A DNA stretch of 64,000 nucleotides, taken from Lutibacter oceani (lineage in GTDB: Bacteria > Bacteroidota > Bacteroidia > Flavobacteriales > Flavobacteriaceae). Under the pieces are notes generated by a model. It saw only the letters and a program-made list of their open reading frames with translations, was not told the origin of the DNA and made no database searches. Positions 17,653-28,098 of this stretch are shown here, piece after piece. Location: positions 678,718 through 742,717 of the forward strand of contig NZ_QTTQ01000011.1 of NCBI RefSeq assembly GCF_003384935.1, written 5' to 3'. Position 1 is the stretch's first letter; every line of letters starts with the position of its first letter. The position numbers and the translations under genes were made by a program.

Positions 17653-18261
17653 TTACTGTTTTTTAGATGAAATTCTGGATGTTCTTTTGGATCTGGACTG
17701 ATATGGAATTTTATTATAAGGTTTATCGATTTTAATTGGCTCTTCTGTATCAATTTCAAGAGTATTTTGAATATCTTCAGCTTTATATATCGTGTTTATT
17801 TTAGAATTCACTGCTGAATATAAATCAATAATTTTTTTAATTTCTTCCTTTACTTCATCTTTTGAAATAGATGGTATCGTTGCCATATCTGCCAATCTTA
17901 AAGTTTCATTATGTAACACGTTAAATCTAACAATTACATTCACTTCTTTCAATTGCTCAACTCTAATTGTATCAATCATGTTCTTCACTAAATCCGAAAG
18001 TTCTTTTGCATTATTTAACGCTTCCAAATTAGAAACATTATAATATTTAAGCATAAACTCATCTACATTTTGATATTCTTTCCAGTCTTTTAATCTGCGC
18101 TTAGCTTCAGGTATTAATGTTTCGCTAATATTATTAATAATTCTATCATCATCCACAACCAAAGTATCAACCACTTCAGAAACTTCAGTTGTTTTTTTAC
18201 TCTTATTACAAGAAAAACTAATAAATATAATTATTAATAAAAAACCGTATAAATACTTCAT
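17653..18261 (-). CDS. lipoprotein of unknown function
   Basis: I start at the ATG at 18261, which gives a proper lipoprotein signal ('LLIIIFISFSCNKSKK'); an in-frame ATG at 18282 would add seven residues before it. The 202-residue product is helix-rich and acidic in the middle. It ends in a basic tail ('YQSRSKRTSRISSKKQ'), which is unusual for an exported flavobacterial lipoprotein and might contact peptidoglycan or LPS. No domain is recognised. It is probably co-transcribed with the NTF2-like lipoprotein. Confidence 0.65.
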   Translation of the reverse strand: MKYLYGFLLIIIFISFSCNKSKKTTEVSEVVDTLVVDDDRIINNISETLIPEAKRRLKDWKEYQNVDEFMLKYYNVSNLEALNNAKELSDLVKNMIDTIRVEQLKEVNVIVRFNVLHNETLRLADMATIPSISKDEVKEEIKKIIDLYSAVNSKINTIYKAEDIQNTLEIDTEEPIKIDKPYNKIPYQSRSKRTSRISSKKQ

Positions 18262-18366
18262 TGTAAAACTTATTGATGCCAAAAATACTAATAAAATAAC
18301 TGATATAAATAAAAATTATTATTTTCATAAAAAACAATTACCCCTAATTTGAATATTTTATTTCTG

Positions 18367-18374
18367 TATATTTG
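18367..18374 (+). promoter_or_regulatory. candidate promoter of the threonine dehydrogenase gene
   Basis: TATATTTG lies 27 bases before the ATG at 18402. A TTTG is present 15 bases upstream of it, closer than the usual 19-21, so only the -7 element is convincing. Confidence 0.45.
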
Positions 18375-18401
18375 ATAACATTAAAAATGATTTTAGTTTA
18401 A

Positions 18402-19358
18402 ATGAATAAAAGAATTTTAATTATTGGGGCTTGCGGTCAAATTGGAACCGAATTAACCTTAAAATTACGTGAAATTAATGGCAAAAACGCTGTAATTGCA
18501 TCTGATATTAGAGAAGGCAATAAAGAATTAATGAATTCTGGCCCTTTTGAATTTATAAATGCAATGGAATACGATTCTATTCTAAAAATAATAGACGATT
18601 TTAATATTACAGATGTGTATTTAATGGCTGCTATGCTCTCTGCAACTGGCGAAAAATTTCCAGCAAAAGCATGGGAACTTAATATGAATTCTTTATTCAA
18701 TGTTTTGAATTTAGCAAAAGAAGGTAAAATTAAAAAGTTATTTTGGCCAAGTTCAATTGCTGTTTTTGGACCAACTACTCCAAAAGAAAATACGCCTCAG
18801 GAAACAATAATGGAACCTTCAACAGTTTACGGAATTAGTAAACAAGCAGGTGAACGCTGGTGTGAGTATTATTTTAACAAATTTGGTGTTGATGTTAGAA
18901 GTATTAGATATCCTGGTATTATAAGTTGGAAAACAAACCCCGGAGGTGGAACTACAGATTATGCTGTTGAAATTTATCACAATGCTTTATTAATAGGAAA
19001 ATACAGTTCTTTTTTGAAAAAAGACACCAAATTACCTATGATGTATATGGATGATGCTATTGAAGCTACTATAAAAATTATGGATGCTGACGCTAAAGAT
19101 ATTAAAATAAGATCATCATACAACTTAGCAGCTATGAGTTTTACTCCTGAAGAAATTGCTAATGAAATTAAAAAAATTGTTCCAGAATTTAAAATATCTT
19201 ACCATTCAGATTTTAGACAAAATATAGCAGATAGCTGGCCTAAAAGTATTGACGATTCAAGAGCAAGACAAGATTGGGGCTGGGAACACAAATTTGATAT
19301 TAAAAAAATGTCGGAAAGTATGCTTAATAGTCTGCATACAAAATATGATGTACTTTAA
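18402..19358 (+). CDS. L-threonine 3-dehydrogenase, SDR type
   Basis: The 318-residue extended short-chain dehydrogenase has the NAD-binding 'ILIIGACGQIGTELTLKLRE' at the N-terminus. The catalytic Ser and Tyr-x3-Lys are in 'FWPSSIAVFG' and 'STVYGISKQAGE'. The combination 'RSIRYPGIISWKTNPGGGT' and 'YMDDAIEATI' is typical of the UDP-galactose-epimerase-like threonine dehydrogenases known from flavobacteria, which oxidise threonine to 2-amino-3-ketobutyrate. A glycine C-acetyltransferase (kbl) partner is not in this window. A nucleotide-sugar epimerase is the alternative, but the motifs favour threonine. Confidence 0.85.
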   Translation: MNKRILIIGACGQIGTELTLKLREINGKNAVIASDIREGNKELMNSGPFEFINAMEYDSILKIIDDFNITDVYLMAAMLSATGEKFPAKAWELNMNSLFNVLNLAKEGKIKKLFWPSSIAVFGPTTPKENTPQETIMEPSTVYGISKQAGERWCEYYFNKFGVDVRSIRYPGIISWKTNPGGGTTDYAVEIYHNALLIGKYSSFLKKDTKLPMMYMDDAIEATIKIMDADAKDIKIRSSYNLAAMSFTPEEIANEIKKIVPEFKISYHSDFRQNIADSWPKSIDDSRARQDWGWEHKFDIKKMSESMLNSLHTKYDVL

Positions 19359-19375
19359 TTTATACCATATTATAT

Positions 19376-19418
19376 AAAAAGAGGCTGGTTAAAAAGTTTT
19401 TAACCAGCCTCTTTTTTA
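19376..19418. terminator. strong bidirectional terminator
   Basis: Arms GAGGCTGGTTAAAAA and TTTTTAACCAGCCTC (19381-19395, 19397-19411) form a long stem with A-tracts before and T-tracts after. It serves both the threonine dehydrogenase gene and the convergent beta-propeller gene. Confidence 0.9.
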
Positions 19419-19423
19419 TTATT

Positions 19424-22400
19424 TTAATACTTTAATTCTTCAACCTCCTCAAATGGAGAAAGTTTTAAATTTTCAACTGAAGCTTTATAAGCTACCCAAT
19501 CCTTTTTATAAAATGCATTTATTTTTTCAATTACTGCGCTTACTTTTTCATCTGCATTTTTCATTAAGGTAGTTTCCGTTTTTCCTAGATTTTGTAATAA
19601 GGAATTTACATACCTACTTGCAGTATATAAATAAGAAACTGTGCTTGGGAATTCTGTATCAGTAATTCCTTGTCGCTTATCTTCTTTTCCAAGCATATCG
19701 TCAAGTAAGCCATCAATAGTTTTTATAACTTCCTTATGAGACTTTAAAATAGCTTCGTATTTATCTTTTTTCTTTTGAGCTTTTATACGTTTTTGGTAAT
19801 CTTCAACAATTTCTTTAGACGCTAATAAGTGTTGAGTTGCTTTTCCTGCAACATCCATTTTGTCTTCAAGTTGTTTTAATAAATCATATTTATTTTTCAA
19901 CACTTCAAAAGGCATTTCAACTCTTGGATCGTATGCAACTGTAATTGTTTCTTCTTTAGTTTGATTTCCAAAATGAAGTTTAATTTTATAAGTTCCTGGT
20001 AAAACAGTTACTCCACGAGGTTCAGGAGCATTTTCACGTGCCTTTCTTCTTGAGGGTCTTTGTTTTCCTTTTTCACGCATTTGCCAATAAATTCTTTGAA
20101 CTCCATTTTCTTTTGGAGCTTTTTGTTTTATTGTACGTATTAATTCGTTTTTATCATTAAAAACTTCAAAAATAATAGAGTCGTATTTAACCGCTGGTTT
20201 TTCTTCCTTAGCTTCTACAATTTTGGCTTGTTTTTTTGAATTCTTTTTCTTTTTATCTTCTTTTATTTCAACTTTTTTATCTTCTGGTCTATTAATACTA
20301 TAAGTTATCATAGCTCCACCTGGTCTGTTATCACCATTAAAAATAGCATTTGCACCAAATCTAGTTCCCGAAGGTTGTTGGGTTTGTGTAATAAATGCTG
20401 AAGGTGGCGTAAATAAATACAAGGTTTCATCTAAAACTTGTTTACCTTCTTTTGCCATAGCTCTAAATGGTCTAATATCATCTAAAACATAAGCAGCTCT
20501 ACCAAATGTACCGATAACTAAATCGTGTTCACGAGGATGAATTGCTAAATCTATAGTTGAAACATTTGGATAGTTATTCGTCCATTTTGTCCAATTTTTA
20601 CCTTCATCAATACTAATGTATAAACCATATTCTGTTCCTAAAAACAATAAATTAGGTTGTTCTAAATCTTGAATTACACTAAGTGTATATCCAAAAGTTT
20701 CATCTTTTCCATCTAAAATATTTTCCCAAGTTTTTCCGAAATCACGCGTTCTAAATAAATAAGGTGTAAAATCGAATTGCCTGTAATTATTAACAATAAC
20801 ATAGGCTTCGGCTTTGTTAAATTTTGAAGCTCTTATTTGAGGAATCCAAGCTTCAGAAGGCATTTCTTTAATGTTTTGAGAAACATTTGTCCACGTTTTC
20901 CCTCCATCTTGTGTTAATTGAACATTTCCATCATCAGTTCCAACCCAAAGTATATTTTCATCAAAAGTACTTGGTTCAATAGCTAAAATGGTACAATGGT
21001 TTTCTGCACCAGTTGCATCCATTGTAATTCCACCACTTTCGTGTTGTTTTTGTTTATCAGGATTGTTTGTTGTTAAATCTGGCGAAATAATATCCCAAGT
21101 ATGCCCTTTATCTTTTGATTGATGAACAAACTGACTTCCAAAATAAATAGTTTCTTCATCAATAGGATTCATTGAAATAGCAGAATTCCAGTTAAATCTC
21201 AATTTTACATCAGCATTCGGATGTGTTGGTCTAATCATTTTAGCATTTCCAGTTACTCTATCATACCTTCCAACATTTCCTTGTTGCGACATTCCATATC
21301 CATATCTTGAGTTTTTAGGATCAGGAACCACATCAAAACCATCACCAAACATCAATTCTTGCCAATAAGAATTTCTAATACCCTGATCTTTTAATACATA
21401 TGCCGGTCCAGCCCAAGAACCATTATCTTGCATTCCTCCATATACATTATAAGGATATTCATTATCTACATTTATATGATAAAATTGAGCCACAGGAATA
21501 TTTTCTGCAAAACGCCAAGTTTTTCCTCTATCTCTGGTAATATTTAAGCCTCCATCGTTTCCATCTATCATATAATTTGGATCTTCTGGGTGAATCCACC
21601 AAGCGTGATGATCAGGATGTACCCCTACTGAAGTTCCATAAGCTGGCATTAATTGACTAAAAGATTTTCCACCATCTTCACTTACATTAATATAGGTAAA
21701 TACAGAATAAATACGATTTTCATTTTTTGGATCCACATGAATATCTGAATAATAAAATGGTCTATTTCCAATACCTCCCGGTCCTCTTCCGCTTGATTTA
21801 TCATTTACCATTTTCCACTTAATACCACCATCCTCAGATTTGTAAAGTGCATTTTTTTTTGCTTCAACCAAAGCATATACAAATTTTGGATTACTCGGTG
21901 CAATTGCTAAGCCCATTCTACCTAAATTTCCTTTTGGCAAACCATCTTCATCACTTAATTTTTTCCAATTATCACCACCATCATAGGTTATATACATTCC
22001 AGACCCTTCACCACCTGAATTAAAAGTCCAAGGTTTGCGTCTATGTTCCCACATTGCAGCAATTAATTTATTTGGATTGGTTGGGTCAACAACTAAATCA
22101 GCACAGCCGGTTTTATTATTTACAAATAATGATTTAGACCATGTTTTACCACCATCAGTAGTTTTAAATACACCACGCTCTGGGTGTTCTCCCCAAGGAG
22201 ATCCAATTGCACCAACATATACCGTATTCGGATTGTCTTTATCAATAATAATTCTATGAATATTTCTGGTTTTTTCTAAACCTACTAATTTCCATGTTTT
22301 ACCTGCATCTAAACTTTTATACAAACCATAACCACCCGTTAAGCTGTTTCTAGGGTTACCTTCTCCCGTACCTGCCCAAATAACATCAGGATTGCTTTGT

Positions 22401-22675
22401 TGAATAGCTACTGCACCTATAGACATTGCAGTTTGTTCATCAAAAATTGGAGTCCAATCTATACCACCACTTTCAGATTTCCATAAACCACCCGATGCGG
22501 TTCCTGCATAAATAATTTCTGGGTTATTTGTTACAACATCAATGGTTGTTACTCTTCCACTCATTCCTGCAGGCCCAATAGATCTGGTTTTTATTTCCTT
22601 TAATTTACTAAAATCAATTTGCTGAGCTGTTAGTGAAATTGAAAGCATTAATAACAATAGTGATAGTTTTTTCAT
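19424..22675 (-). CDS. secreted sortilin/BNR-repeat beta-propeller protein
   Basis: The 1083-residue protein has a signal peptide ('LLLLMLSISLTAQQ'). More than ten BNR/Asp-box-like motifs such as 'KTTDGGKTWSKS', 'YKSEDGGIKW' and 'QLTQDGGKTW' lie across about residues 30-730, forming one or two large propellers of the VPS10/sortilin or glycosyl-hydrolase kind. A charged Lys/Glu-rich linker follows near 810-830. A C-terminal region contains 'LPGTYKIKLHFGNQ' (beta-sandwich) and a helical tail. Related proteins are frequent in marine Bacteroidota; most lack shown enzyme activity. It is monocistronic and convergent with the threonine dehydrogenase gene. Confidence 0.8.
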   Translation of the reverse strand: MKKLSLLLLMLSISLTAQQIDFSKLKEIKTRSIGPAGMSGRVTTIDVVTNNPEIIYAGTASGGLWKSESGGIDWTPIFDEQTAMSIGAVAIQQSNPDVIWAGTGEGNPRNSLTGGYGLYKSLDAGKTWKLVGLEKTRNIHRIIIDKDNPNTVYVGAIGSPWGEHPERGVFKTTDGGKTWSKSLFVNNKTGCADLVVDPTNPNKLIAAMWEHRRKPWTFNSGGEGSGMYITYDGGDNWKKLSDEDGLPKGNLGRMGLAIAPSNPKFVYALVEAKKNALYKSEDGGIKWKMVNDKSSGRGPGGIGNRPFYYSDIHVDPKNENRIYSVFTYINVSEDGGKSFSQLMPAYGTSVGVHPDHHAWWIHPEDPNYMIDGNDGGLNITRDRGKTWRFAENIPVAQFYHINVDNEYPYNVYGGMQDNGSWAGPAYVLKDQGIRNSYWQELMFGDGFDVVPDPKNSRYGYGMSQQGNVGRYDRVTGNAKMIRPTHPNADVKLRFNWNSAISMNPIDEETIYFGSQFVHQSKDKGHTWDIISPDLTTNNPDKQKQHESGGITMDATGAENHCTILAIEPSTFDENILWVGTDDGNVQLTQDGGKTWTNVSQNIKEMPSEAWIPQIRASKFNKAEAYVIVNNYRQFDFTPYLFRTRDFGKTWENILDGKDETFGYTLSVIQDLEQPNLLFLGTEYGLYISIDEGKNWTKWTNNYPNVSTIDLAIHPREHDLVIGTFGRAAYVLDDIRPFRAMAKEGKQVLDETLYLFTPPSAFITQTQQPSGTRFGANAIFNGDNRPGGAMITYSINRPEDKKVEIKEDKKKKNSKKQAKIVEAKEEKPAVKYDSIIFEVFNDKNELIRTIKQKAPKENGVQRIYWQMREKGKQRPSRRKARENAPEPRGVTVLPGTYKIKLHFGNQTKEETITVAYDPRVEMPFEVLKNKYDLLKQLEDKMDVAGKATQHLLASKEIVEDYQKRIKAQKKKDKYEAILKSHKEVIKTIDGLLDDMLGKEDKRQGITDTEFPSTVSYLYTASRYVNSLLQNLGKTETTLMKNADEKVSAVIEKINAFYKKDWVAYKASVENLKLSPFEEVEELKY

Positions 22676-22810
22676 GGTTGATTATTTTTCAAATTATTTA
22701 GATTTACTAATTTATACTATTTTTATAAAGTATTAAAAAAAATTCTTTTTATAATGATTCTAAATAAACAATAAGGTCATTTTATCTTTTAATACAAAAA
22801 ATGAAAATGT

Positions 22811-22818
22811 TATCTTTG
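22811..22818 (+). promoter_or_regulatory. promoter of sdhCAB
   Basis: TATCTTTG, the best form of the Bacteroidota -7 consensus, stands 23 bases before the sdhC ATG. No TTG is placed exactly 19-21 bases upstream, so the -33 is weak. Confidence 0.6.
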
Positions 22819-22841
22819 TTTCTTTAAAAAAAATATTTGAA

Positions 22842-23519
22842 ATGAGCGGATTTTTATCTTCATCAATTGCAAGGAAAGTAGCTATGTCTTTATCAGCACT
22901 ATTCCTTATTATTTTCTTAGTTATTCATTTAGCAGTTAATTTAACCTCATTATTTAGTGAAGACGTTTTTAACGAAATGTCTCATTTTATGGGAACCAAT
23001 CCTTTAATCCAATTTGCAATGCAGCCAGTTTTAATATTTGGAGTTGTATTTCATTTTGTTATGGGATTTATTTTAGAGTTAAGGAATAAAAAAGCAAGAA
23101 ATGTTAAGTATGCTAAGTTTAATGGTGCAGCAAGTGCTTCTTGGATGTCAAGAAACATGGTTGTAAGTGGAGCTGTTATTTTAGCGTTTATTGTTTTACA
23201 CTTTATTGATTTTTGGATTCCAGAAATTAACACTAAATATATCTTGGGAGATATGAGTGGTGTTTTACCAGGAGAAGAAGGCTATCGATATTTTGAAGAA
23301 TTACAACACAAATTTGTAAACCCTTTAAGAGTTGGTGCTTATGTAGTTGCCTTTATATTATTAGGCTTGCATTTAGCACATGGTTTTCAATCAGCATTCC
23401 AATCAATTGGTTTTAATAATAAATACACAAAATGTGTAAAAAATCTTGGAACTATTTATTCAATAGTAATTCCTTTAGGTTTTATTATCATAGCATTGTG
23501 TCATCATTTTAACCATTAA
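22842..23519 (+). CDS. sdhC: succinate dehydrogenase cytochrome b subunit
   Basis: The 225-residue protein has five hydrophobic helices, as in the di-heme cytochrome b of Bacteroidota and epsilonproteobacterial enzymes that combine SdhC and SdhD functions. Histidines in '[10 protein letters not shown]', '[10 protein letters not shown]', 'IVLHFIDFW' and '[18 protein letters not shown]' are in the places of the heme ligands. It anchors the flavoprotein and iron-sulfur subunits encoded directly after it and exchanges electrons with menaquinone. It is the first of three genes with intergenic gaps of about 10 bases. Confidence 0.95.
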   Translation: MSGFLSSSIARKVAMSLSALFLIIFLVIHLAVNLTSLFSEDVFNEMSHFMGTNPLIQFAMQPVLIFGVVFHFVMGFILELRNKKARNVKYAKFNGAASASWMSRNMVVSGAVILAFIVLHFIDFWIPEINTKYILGDMSGVLPGEEGYRYFEELQHKFVNPLRVGAYVVAFILLGLHLAHGFQSAFQSIGFNNKYTKCVKNLGTIYSIVIPLGFIIIALCHHFNH

Positions 23520-23529
23520 TCTAGAACAT

Positions 23530-25533
23530 ATGACTACTTTAAATTCAAGAGTACCAGAAGGTCCAATAAAAGATAAATGGACAATTTATAAAGATAAAAT
23601 TAACTTAGTAAACCCTGCAAATAAACGTAATATTGATATTATTGTAGTTGGAACAGGTTTAGCTGGTGGTTCTGCCGCGGCTACTTTGGCTGAGTTAGGA
23701 TATAATGTAAAAGCATTTGCGTACCAAGATTCTCCACGCAGAGCACATTCAATTGCTGCCCAAGGAGGAATTAATGCCGCAAAAAATTATATGGGTGATG
23801 GAGATTCTAACTATCGCTTATTTTATGATACTGTAAAAGGTGGAGATTATAGATCTCGTGAAGCTAATGTACATCGTTTAGCGGAAGTTTCAGGAGCAAT
23901 TATAGACCAATGTGTTGCTCAAGGTGTTCCTTTTGCACGTGATTATGGTGGATTACTTGATAATCGTTCATTTGGTGGAGTATTAGTTTCAAGAACTTTT
24001 TACGCCAAAGGTCAAACAGGTCAACAATTGTTATTAGGAGCGTATTCTGCAATGAACCGTCAAATTGCTCGTGGTAAAATTGAAATGTTTAACCGCCACG
24101 AAATGTTAGACGTTGTAAAAATTGATGGAAAAGCTAGAGGTATTATTGCACGTAATTTAATTACTGGTGAAATTGAGCGTCATTCAGCTCACGCCGTTGT
24201 TATTGCAACAGGTGGTTATGGAAATGTGTATTTCTTATCTACCAATGCAATGGGATCCAATGCAACTGCTGCCTGGAAAATTCATAAAAAAGGAGCTTTC
24301 TTTGCAAATCCTTGTTTTACACAAATTCACCCAACGTGTATTCCACGTTCAGGAGATTACCAATCTAAATTAACGTTAATGTCTGAATCATTACGTAATG
24401 ATGGTAGAATTTGGGTTCCTGCAAAAATTGAAGATGCAAAAGCAATTCAACAAGGTAAATTAAAACCAACCGCTATTGCTGAAGCAGATAGAGATTATTA
24501 TTTAGAAAGAAGATATCCTGCATTTGGTAACTTAGTTCCACGTGATGTAGCTTCAAGAGCTGCAAAAGAACGTTGCGATGCTGGTTATGGTGTAAATGCA
24601 ACAGGAGAGGCTGTGTATTTAGATTTTGCTGCTGCTATTTTTAGATATGGTAGTGAAAAAGCAAAAGTGCAAGGTTTACATAATCCTTCAAAAGAAGAAA
24701 TTACAAAATTAGGTGAAACTGTAATTGAAGAGAAATACGGAAACTTATTTCAAATGTATGAGAAAATTGTAGATGAAAATCCATACAAAACACCAATGAT
24801 GATTTATCCTGCAACACACTATACAATGGGTGGAGTTTGGGTTGATTATAATTTAATGACAACTGTCCCTGGATTGTATTGCATTGGTGAAGCTAACTTT
24901 TCTGACCACGGTGCTAACCGTTTAGGAGCTTCTGCATTAATGCAAGGTTTGGCTGATGGTTATTTTGTTTTACCTTATACAATTGGTGATTATTTAGCTG
25001 ATGATATTAGAACAGGAAAAATTCCAACGGATGCTCCTGAGTTTGATGAAGTTGAAAAATCGGTTAAAGATCAGTTAGAATTCTTTATCAATAACAATGG
25101 GTCACATTCTGTAGATTATTTCCACAAAAAACTAGGCTTGGTTATGTGGAATAAAGTTGGAATGGCTCGTAATGAAAAAGGATTAAAAGAAGCCATTAAA
25201 GAAATTCAAGAAATTCGCAAAGATTTCTGGAAAAACGTAAAAGTACCGGGAAGTTTAAATGAATTAAATCCTGAATTAGAAAAAGCTGGAAGAGTAGCTG
25301 ATTTCTTAGAATTAGGTGAATTATTCGCTAAGGATGCTTTAGAGCGTGAAGAATCTTGTGGAGGTCACTTTAGAGAAGAACATGTTACTGAAGATGGTGA
25401 AGCAAAACGTGATGATAAAAACTTTGCATATGTTGCAGCCTGGGAATATACAGGTAAGCCAAGCGAAGCAGTTTTACATAAAGAACAATTAGAATTTAAA
25501 GATATCGAATTAAAAACTCGTTCATATAAATAA
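23530..25533 (+). CDS. sdhA: succinate dehydrogenase flavoprotein subunit
   Basis: The 667-residue protein shows the FAD-binding '[20 protein letters not shown]', the covalent-flavin histidine in '[18 protein letters not shown]' and the catalytic '[12 protein letters not shown]' and 'PRDVASRA' motifs. Near the C-terminus '[14 protein letters not shown]' completes the FAD site. It oxidises succinate to fumarate (or the reverse) at the cytoplasmic face. The length is typical for the long Bacteroidota form. It lies between sdhC and sdhB in a tight operon. Confidence 0.97.
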   Translation: MTTLNSRVPEGPIKDKWTIYKDKINLVNPANKRNIDIIVVGTGLAGGSAAATLAELGYNVKAFAYQDSPRRAHSIAAQGGINAAKNYMGDGDSNYRLFYDTVKGGDYRSREANVHRLAEVSGAIIDQCVAQGVPFARDYGGLLDNRSFGGVLVSRTFYAKGQTGQQLLLGAYSAMNRQIARGKIEMFNRHEMLDVVKIDGKARGIIARNLITGEIERHSAHAVVIATGGYGNVYFLSTNAMGSNATAAWKIHKKGAFFANPCFTQIHPTCIPRSGDYQSKLTLMSESLRNDGRIWVPAKIEDAKAIQQGKLKPTAIAEADRDYYLERRYPAFGNLVPRDVASRAAKERCDAGYGVNATGEAVYLDFAAAIFRYGSEKAKVQGLHNPSKEEITKLGETVIEEKYGNLFQMYEKIVDENPYKTPMMIYPATHYTMGGVWVDYNLMTTVPGLYCIGEANFSDHGANRLGASALMQGLADGYFVLPYTIGDYLADDIRTGKIPTDAPEFDEVEKSVKDQLEFFINNNGSHSVDYFHKKLGLVMWNKVGMARNEKGLKEAIKEIQEIRKDFWKNVKVPGSLNELNPELEKAGRVADFLELGELFAKDALEREESCGGHFREEHVTEDGEAKRDDKNFAYVAAWEYTGKPSEAVLHKEQLEFKDIELKTRSYK

Positions 25534-25543
25534 AATAGACATT

Positions 25544-26287
25544 ATGAATTTAACGTTAAAAATTTGGAGACAAAAAGGACCTCAAGATAAAGGTCAAATG
25601 GTCGAATATAAAGTTACCGATATTTCAGAACACATGTCGTTTTTAGAAATGATGGACGTTTTAAATGAAAGTTTGGTAGCAAAAGATGAAGTTCCAATTG
25701 CATTTGATCACGATTGTAGAGAAGGTATTTGTGGTATGTGTTCATTACATATTAATGGTGAGCCACACGGACCAGACAGAGGGATTACTACATGTCAGTT
25801 ACATATGCGTACTTTTAAAGATGGCGATACTATTTACATTGAGCCTTGGAGAGCAAAAGCATTTCCTGTAATTAAAGATTTAATTGTAGATCGTATGGCT
25901 TTTGAGCGCATTCAACAAGCGGGAGGTTATATTTCAGTAAATACTTCAGGAAATACACAAGATGCAAATGCTATTCCTATTTCTAAACATAATGCAGATT
26001 TATCTATGGATGCTGCTGCGTGTATTGGTTGTGGGGCTTGTGTTGCAAGTTGTAAAAACTCAAGTGCTATGCTATTTGTTTCAGCAAAAGTATCTCAGTT
26101 TGCATTGTTACCACAAGGTAAAATTGAAGCTGCTGATCGTGTAAGAAATATGGTAAAACAAATGGATGAAGAAGGTTTTGGTAACTGTACCAACACTGGT
26201 GCTTGTGAGGTAGAATGTCCGAAAGGAATTTCATTAGAAAACATTGCACGTATGAATCGTGAATATTTAAAAGCAAGTATTATTTAG
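25544..26287 (+). CDS. sdhB: succinate dehydrogenase iron-sulfur subunit
   Basis: The 247-residue protein has an N-terminal [2Fe-2S] domain ('[17 protein letters not shown]' and 'CQLHM') and a C-terminal region with two clustered cysteine motifs, '[13 protein letters not shown]' and '[12 protein letters not shown]', for the [4Fe-4S] and [3Fe-4S] centres. It relays electrons between SdhA and the cytochrome. Its last 19 codons plus the stop are repeated at 28017-28081 (see the repeat entries), so the 3' end of this gene marks the edge of an inserted or duplicated block. Confidence 0.97.
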   Translation: MNLTLKIWRQKGPQDKGQMVEYKVTDISEHMSFLEMMDVLNESLVAKDEVPIAFDHDCREGICGMCSLHINGEPHGPDRGITTCQLHMRTFKDGDTIYIEPWRAKAFPVIKDLIVDRMAFERIQQAGGYISVNTSGNTQDANAIPISKHNADLSMDAAACIGCGACVASCKNSSAMLFVSAKVSQFALLPQGKIEAADRVRNMVKQMDEEGFGNCTNTGACEVECPKGISLENIARMNREYLKASII

Positions 26288-26293
26288 ATTTAA
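26229..26293 (+). repeat. direct repeat, copy 1: 3' end of sdhB
   Basis: This 65-base segment, covering the last codons and stop of sdhB, recurs at 28017-28081 with a single silent difference (AAT versus AAC for one Asn codon). The likeness then continues, less exactly, into a terminator after each copy. The two copies bracket a pair of paralogous lipoprotein genes. Confidence 0.9.
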
Positions 26294-26305
26294 TATAAAT
26301 CCAAT

Positions 26306-26341
26306 AAAAAAGCCTATTTCTTAATTGAAATAGGCTTTTTT
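26306..26341 (+). terminator. terminator of sdhCAB
   Basis: Stem AAGCCTATTTC/GAAATAGGCTT (26310-26320, 26327-26337) with a following T-run, about 20 bases past the sdhB stop. A related hairpin follows the second copy of the sdhB tail at 28099-28140. Confidence 0.9.
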
Positions 26342-26357
26342 ATTGGAATAGAATCAA

Positions 26358-26365
26358 TAGTTTTG
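26358..26365 (+). promoter_or_regulatory. candidate -7 element for the first lipoprotein
   Basis: TAGTTTTG 17 bases before the ATG at 26383 fits TAnnTTTG. It lies just beyond the sdh terminator and would give the two lipoproteins a promoter of their own. Confidence 0.4.
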
Positions 26366-26382
26366 TATAAAATTAAAAAGCT

Positions 26383-27168
26383 ATGAAAAATTATTATTTA
26401 AGAATTCCTATTTTATTTATTATTACTATTTTATCATCTTGTTCTGATAGTGACGGAACGGAAAATCCCGAAAACAAAAAAGAATTTTTAATTACACAAG
26501 TATCATTTGTAGATGATACTGAAATTGATTTTGATGGTGTTGGGAATATTTGGGATTATGAATATGATGAAAATCAAAAACTTATCCGTGTAACTCAATA
26601 TAACCCTCGTGATACCTATTATATGATAGAAAATAATCTCATTTATGATTCAAATGGGATGCTTGAAAGAATTAAAGTAGTCAAAAATACTCCTCAACAT
26701 CAAGATGAATATCTTATTTCATATGAAGAAGGTAAGGTTTCACTTTATAACTTTGGAGCCGATATTAAAAACTATTATTACAATTCGGATAGAATTATCA
26801 CTAAAACGGAAAATGTTTTTACAGGATCTAATACGAATTTTAAAATCTATTCTCATAACGATAATAATCAATTAAATAAAATTGAATACGGTACTGATGG
26901 AGTTACGCATTCTACAAGAGTGTTTATGGATTTTGACACGGGTAAGCCTTTTCAATTTCATTACCTCTTCCCAACAGAAGATTTTATAATTATGTATGCA
27001 TACAATTTAAAATTTAATGGATTGGGAAAACCATTTTCTTGGGATTATGGTTATTTTGAATATGATGTTGATATCAATGGTAATGTTAGTGAATTAAAAA
27101 GCTTCTCTGATGTTGACAATATCACTGAATATAATGGAGGTTATAGATTTAAATATGTAGAAAAATAA
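26383..27168 (+). CDS. lipoprotein with YD-like strand repeats, unknown function
   Basis: The 261-residue protein has a lipoprotein signal ('IITILSSCSDSDG', Cys20). The body repeats a short motif of the kind 'YEYDENQKLIRVTQYN', 'YDSNGMLERIKVV' and 'YEYDVDINGNVSELKSF', resembling RHS/YD-type or DUF4595-like beta repeats. It is a paralogue of the next gene, eight bases downstream: both end with a 'NLKFNGLGKP' or 'NIKFGNNGVP' segment followed by 'FEYD'. No enzyme motif is present. The pair sits between duplicated sdhB tails, so it may be recently acquired. Confidence 0.65.
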   Translation: MKNYYLRIPILFIITILSSCSDSDGTENPENKKEFLITQVSFVDDTEIDFDGVGNIWDYEYDENQKLIRVTQYNPRDTYYMIENNLIYDSNGMLERIKVVKNTPQHQDEYLISYEEGKVSLYNFGADIKNYYYNSDRIITKTENVFTGSNTNFKIYSHNDNNQLNKIEYGTDGVTHSTRVFMDFDTGKPFQFHYLFPTEDFIIMYAYNLKFNGLGKPFSWDYGYFEYDVDINGNVSELKSFSDVDNITEYNGGYRFKYVEK

Positions 27169-27176
27169 TATAGACT

Positions 27177-27944
27177 ATGAAAAAATTAAAATTTTGTTTT
27201 AGTTTATTCTTAATATTGATTTTATTTTCATGCTCAATAAATAAGGAGGATTTAATAGAAACTAAATATTTAATTACTGAAATTAATCATCATGATGGAG
27301 TTACAGGTGATATCAATTATGTTAGTCAAATTGAATATGACTCTGAAGGTAAATTGTTTTTAATTAAAAGTTTTACAAAATATAATATAAGTGATATTAG
27401 CAGGACATTATTTAAATATAATGATTTAGATGAACTTACTTCAATTAGAAAAGAAAGCGGAGGGAACTTTTATGAGTTAGAAGTGATTCTGGAAGAAGGG
27501 AAAATAACTATTAAAGGCTGGGATCAACCTTATAAAATAGTGTATCATTATAATGAAGCTAGAATGATAACTTCAAAAGAAGTTTGGTATAATATTTCTA
27601 GCCCAAATACTTTTAATTTCACTTACAACAATGAAAAACAGCTGGTTGAAATCTATAAAAAAATAGGTAGTCTAACTCCAGAAATCATTACATTTAATAA
27701 TTATATTGCTTCAAATCCATTTCCATTTTCTGTTTATATAGGCACTTTTGGAGATCTTGAGTTGATACTATCACATGCTTTTAATATTAAATTTGGAAAT
27801 AATGGTGTTCCTACAACTTCAATCGGAAATCCCGACTTTGAAAATTTTGAATATGACTTTGATAATCATAAAAATATAGTTAAAATGAAACTAAATACTA
27901 ATAACATATTCTCTTTTAAATATAAAAGGGAATTAATTTATTAA
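27177..27944 (+). CDS. lipoprotein, paralogue of the preceding gene
   Basis: The 255-residue protein has a lipoprotein signal ('LILILFSCSINKED', Cys19). It repeats the plan of its neighbour: 'IEYDSEGKLFLIKSFTKYN', 'FKYNDLDELTSIRKE' and a C-terminal 'NIKFGNNGVPTTSIGN' then 'FEYDFDNHKNIVKM'. The two products have clearly diverged, so the tandem duplication is old or the pair arrived together. No domain with known function is seen. The second sdhB-tail copy lies about 70 bases downstream. Confidence 0.62.
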   Translation: MKKLKFCFSLFLILILFSCSINKEDLIETKYLITEINHHDGVTGDINYVSQIEYDSEGKLFLIKSFTKYNISDISRTLFKYNDLDELTSIRKESGGNFYELEVILEEGKITIKGWDQPYKIVYHYNEARMITSKEVWYNISSPNTFNFTYNNEKQLVEIYKKIGSLTPEIITFNNYIASNPFPFSVYIGTFGDLELILSHAFNIKFGNNGVPTTSIGNPDFENFEYDFDNHKNIVKMKLNTNNIFSFKYKRELIY

Positions 27945-28016
27945 GTATATTTCATAGTGTGTTTCACTTTTTTGTAATACTAGATGTTATAAATGGAAGT
28001 TTCGTGGCTAGCAGAG

Positions 28017-28081
28017 TTTCATTAGAAAACATTGCACGTATGAACCGTGAATATTTAAAAGCAAGTATTATTTAGATTTAA
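28017..28081 (+). repeat. direct repeat, copy 2: orphan sdhB 3' end
   Basis: Same 65 bases as 26229-26293 with one difference. In frame it encodes the SdhB tail '[18 protein letters not shown]' and its stop, but there is no start or remaining gene before it; the sequence to its left is unrelated to sdhB. It is therefore a gene fragment left by duplication or by insertion of the lipoprotein block into the end of sdhB. Confidence 0.9.
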
Positions 28082-28098
28082 AAACTAGTATAAATTCA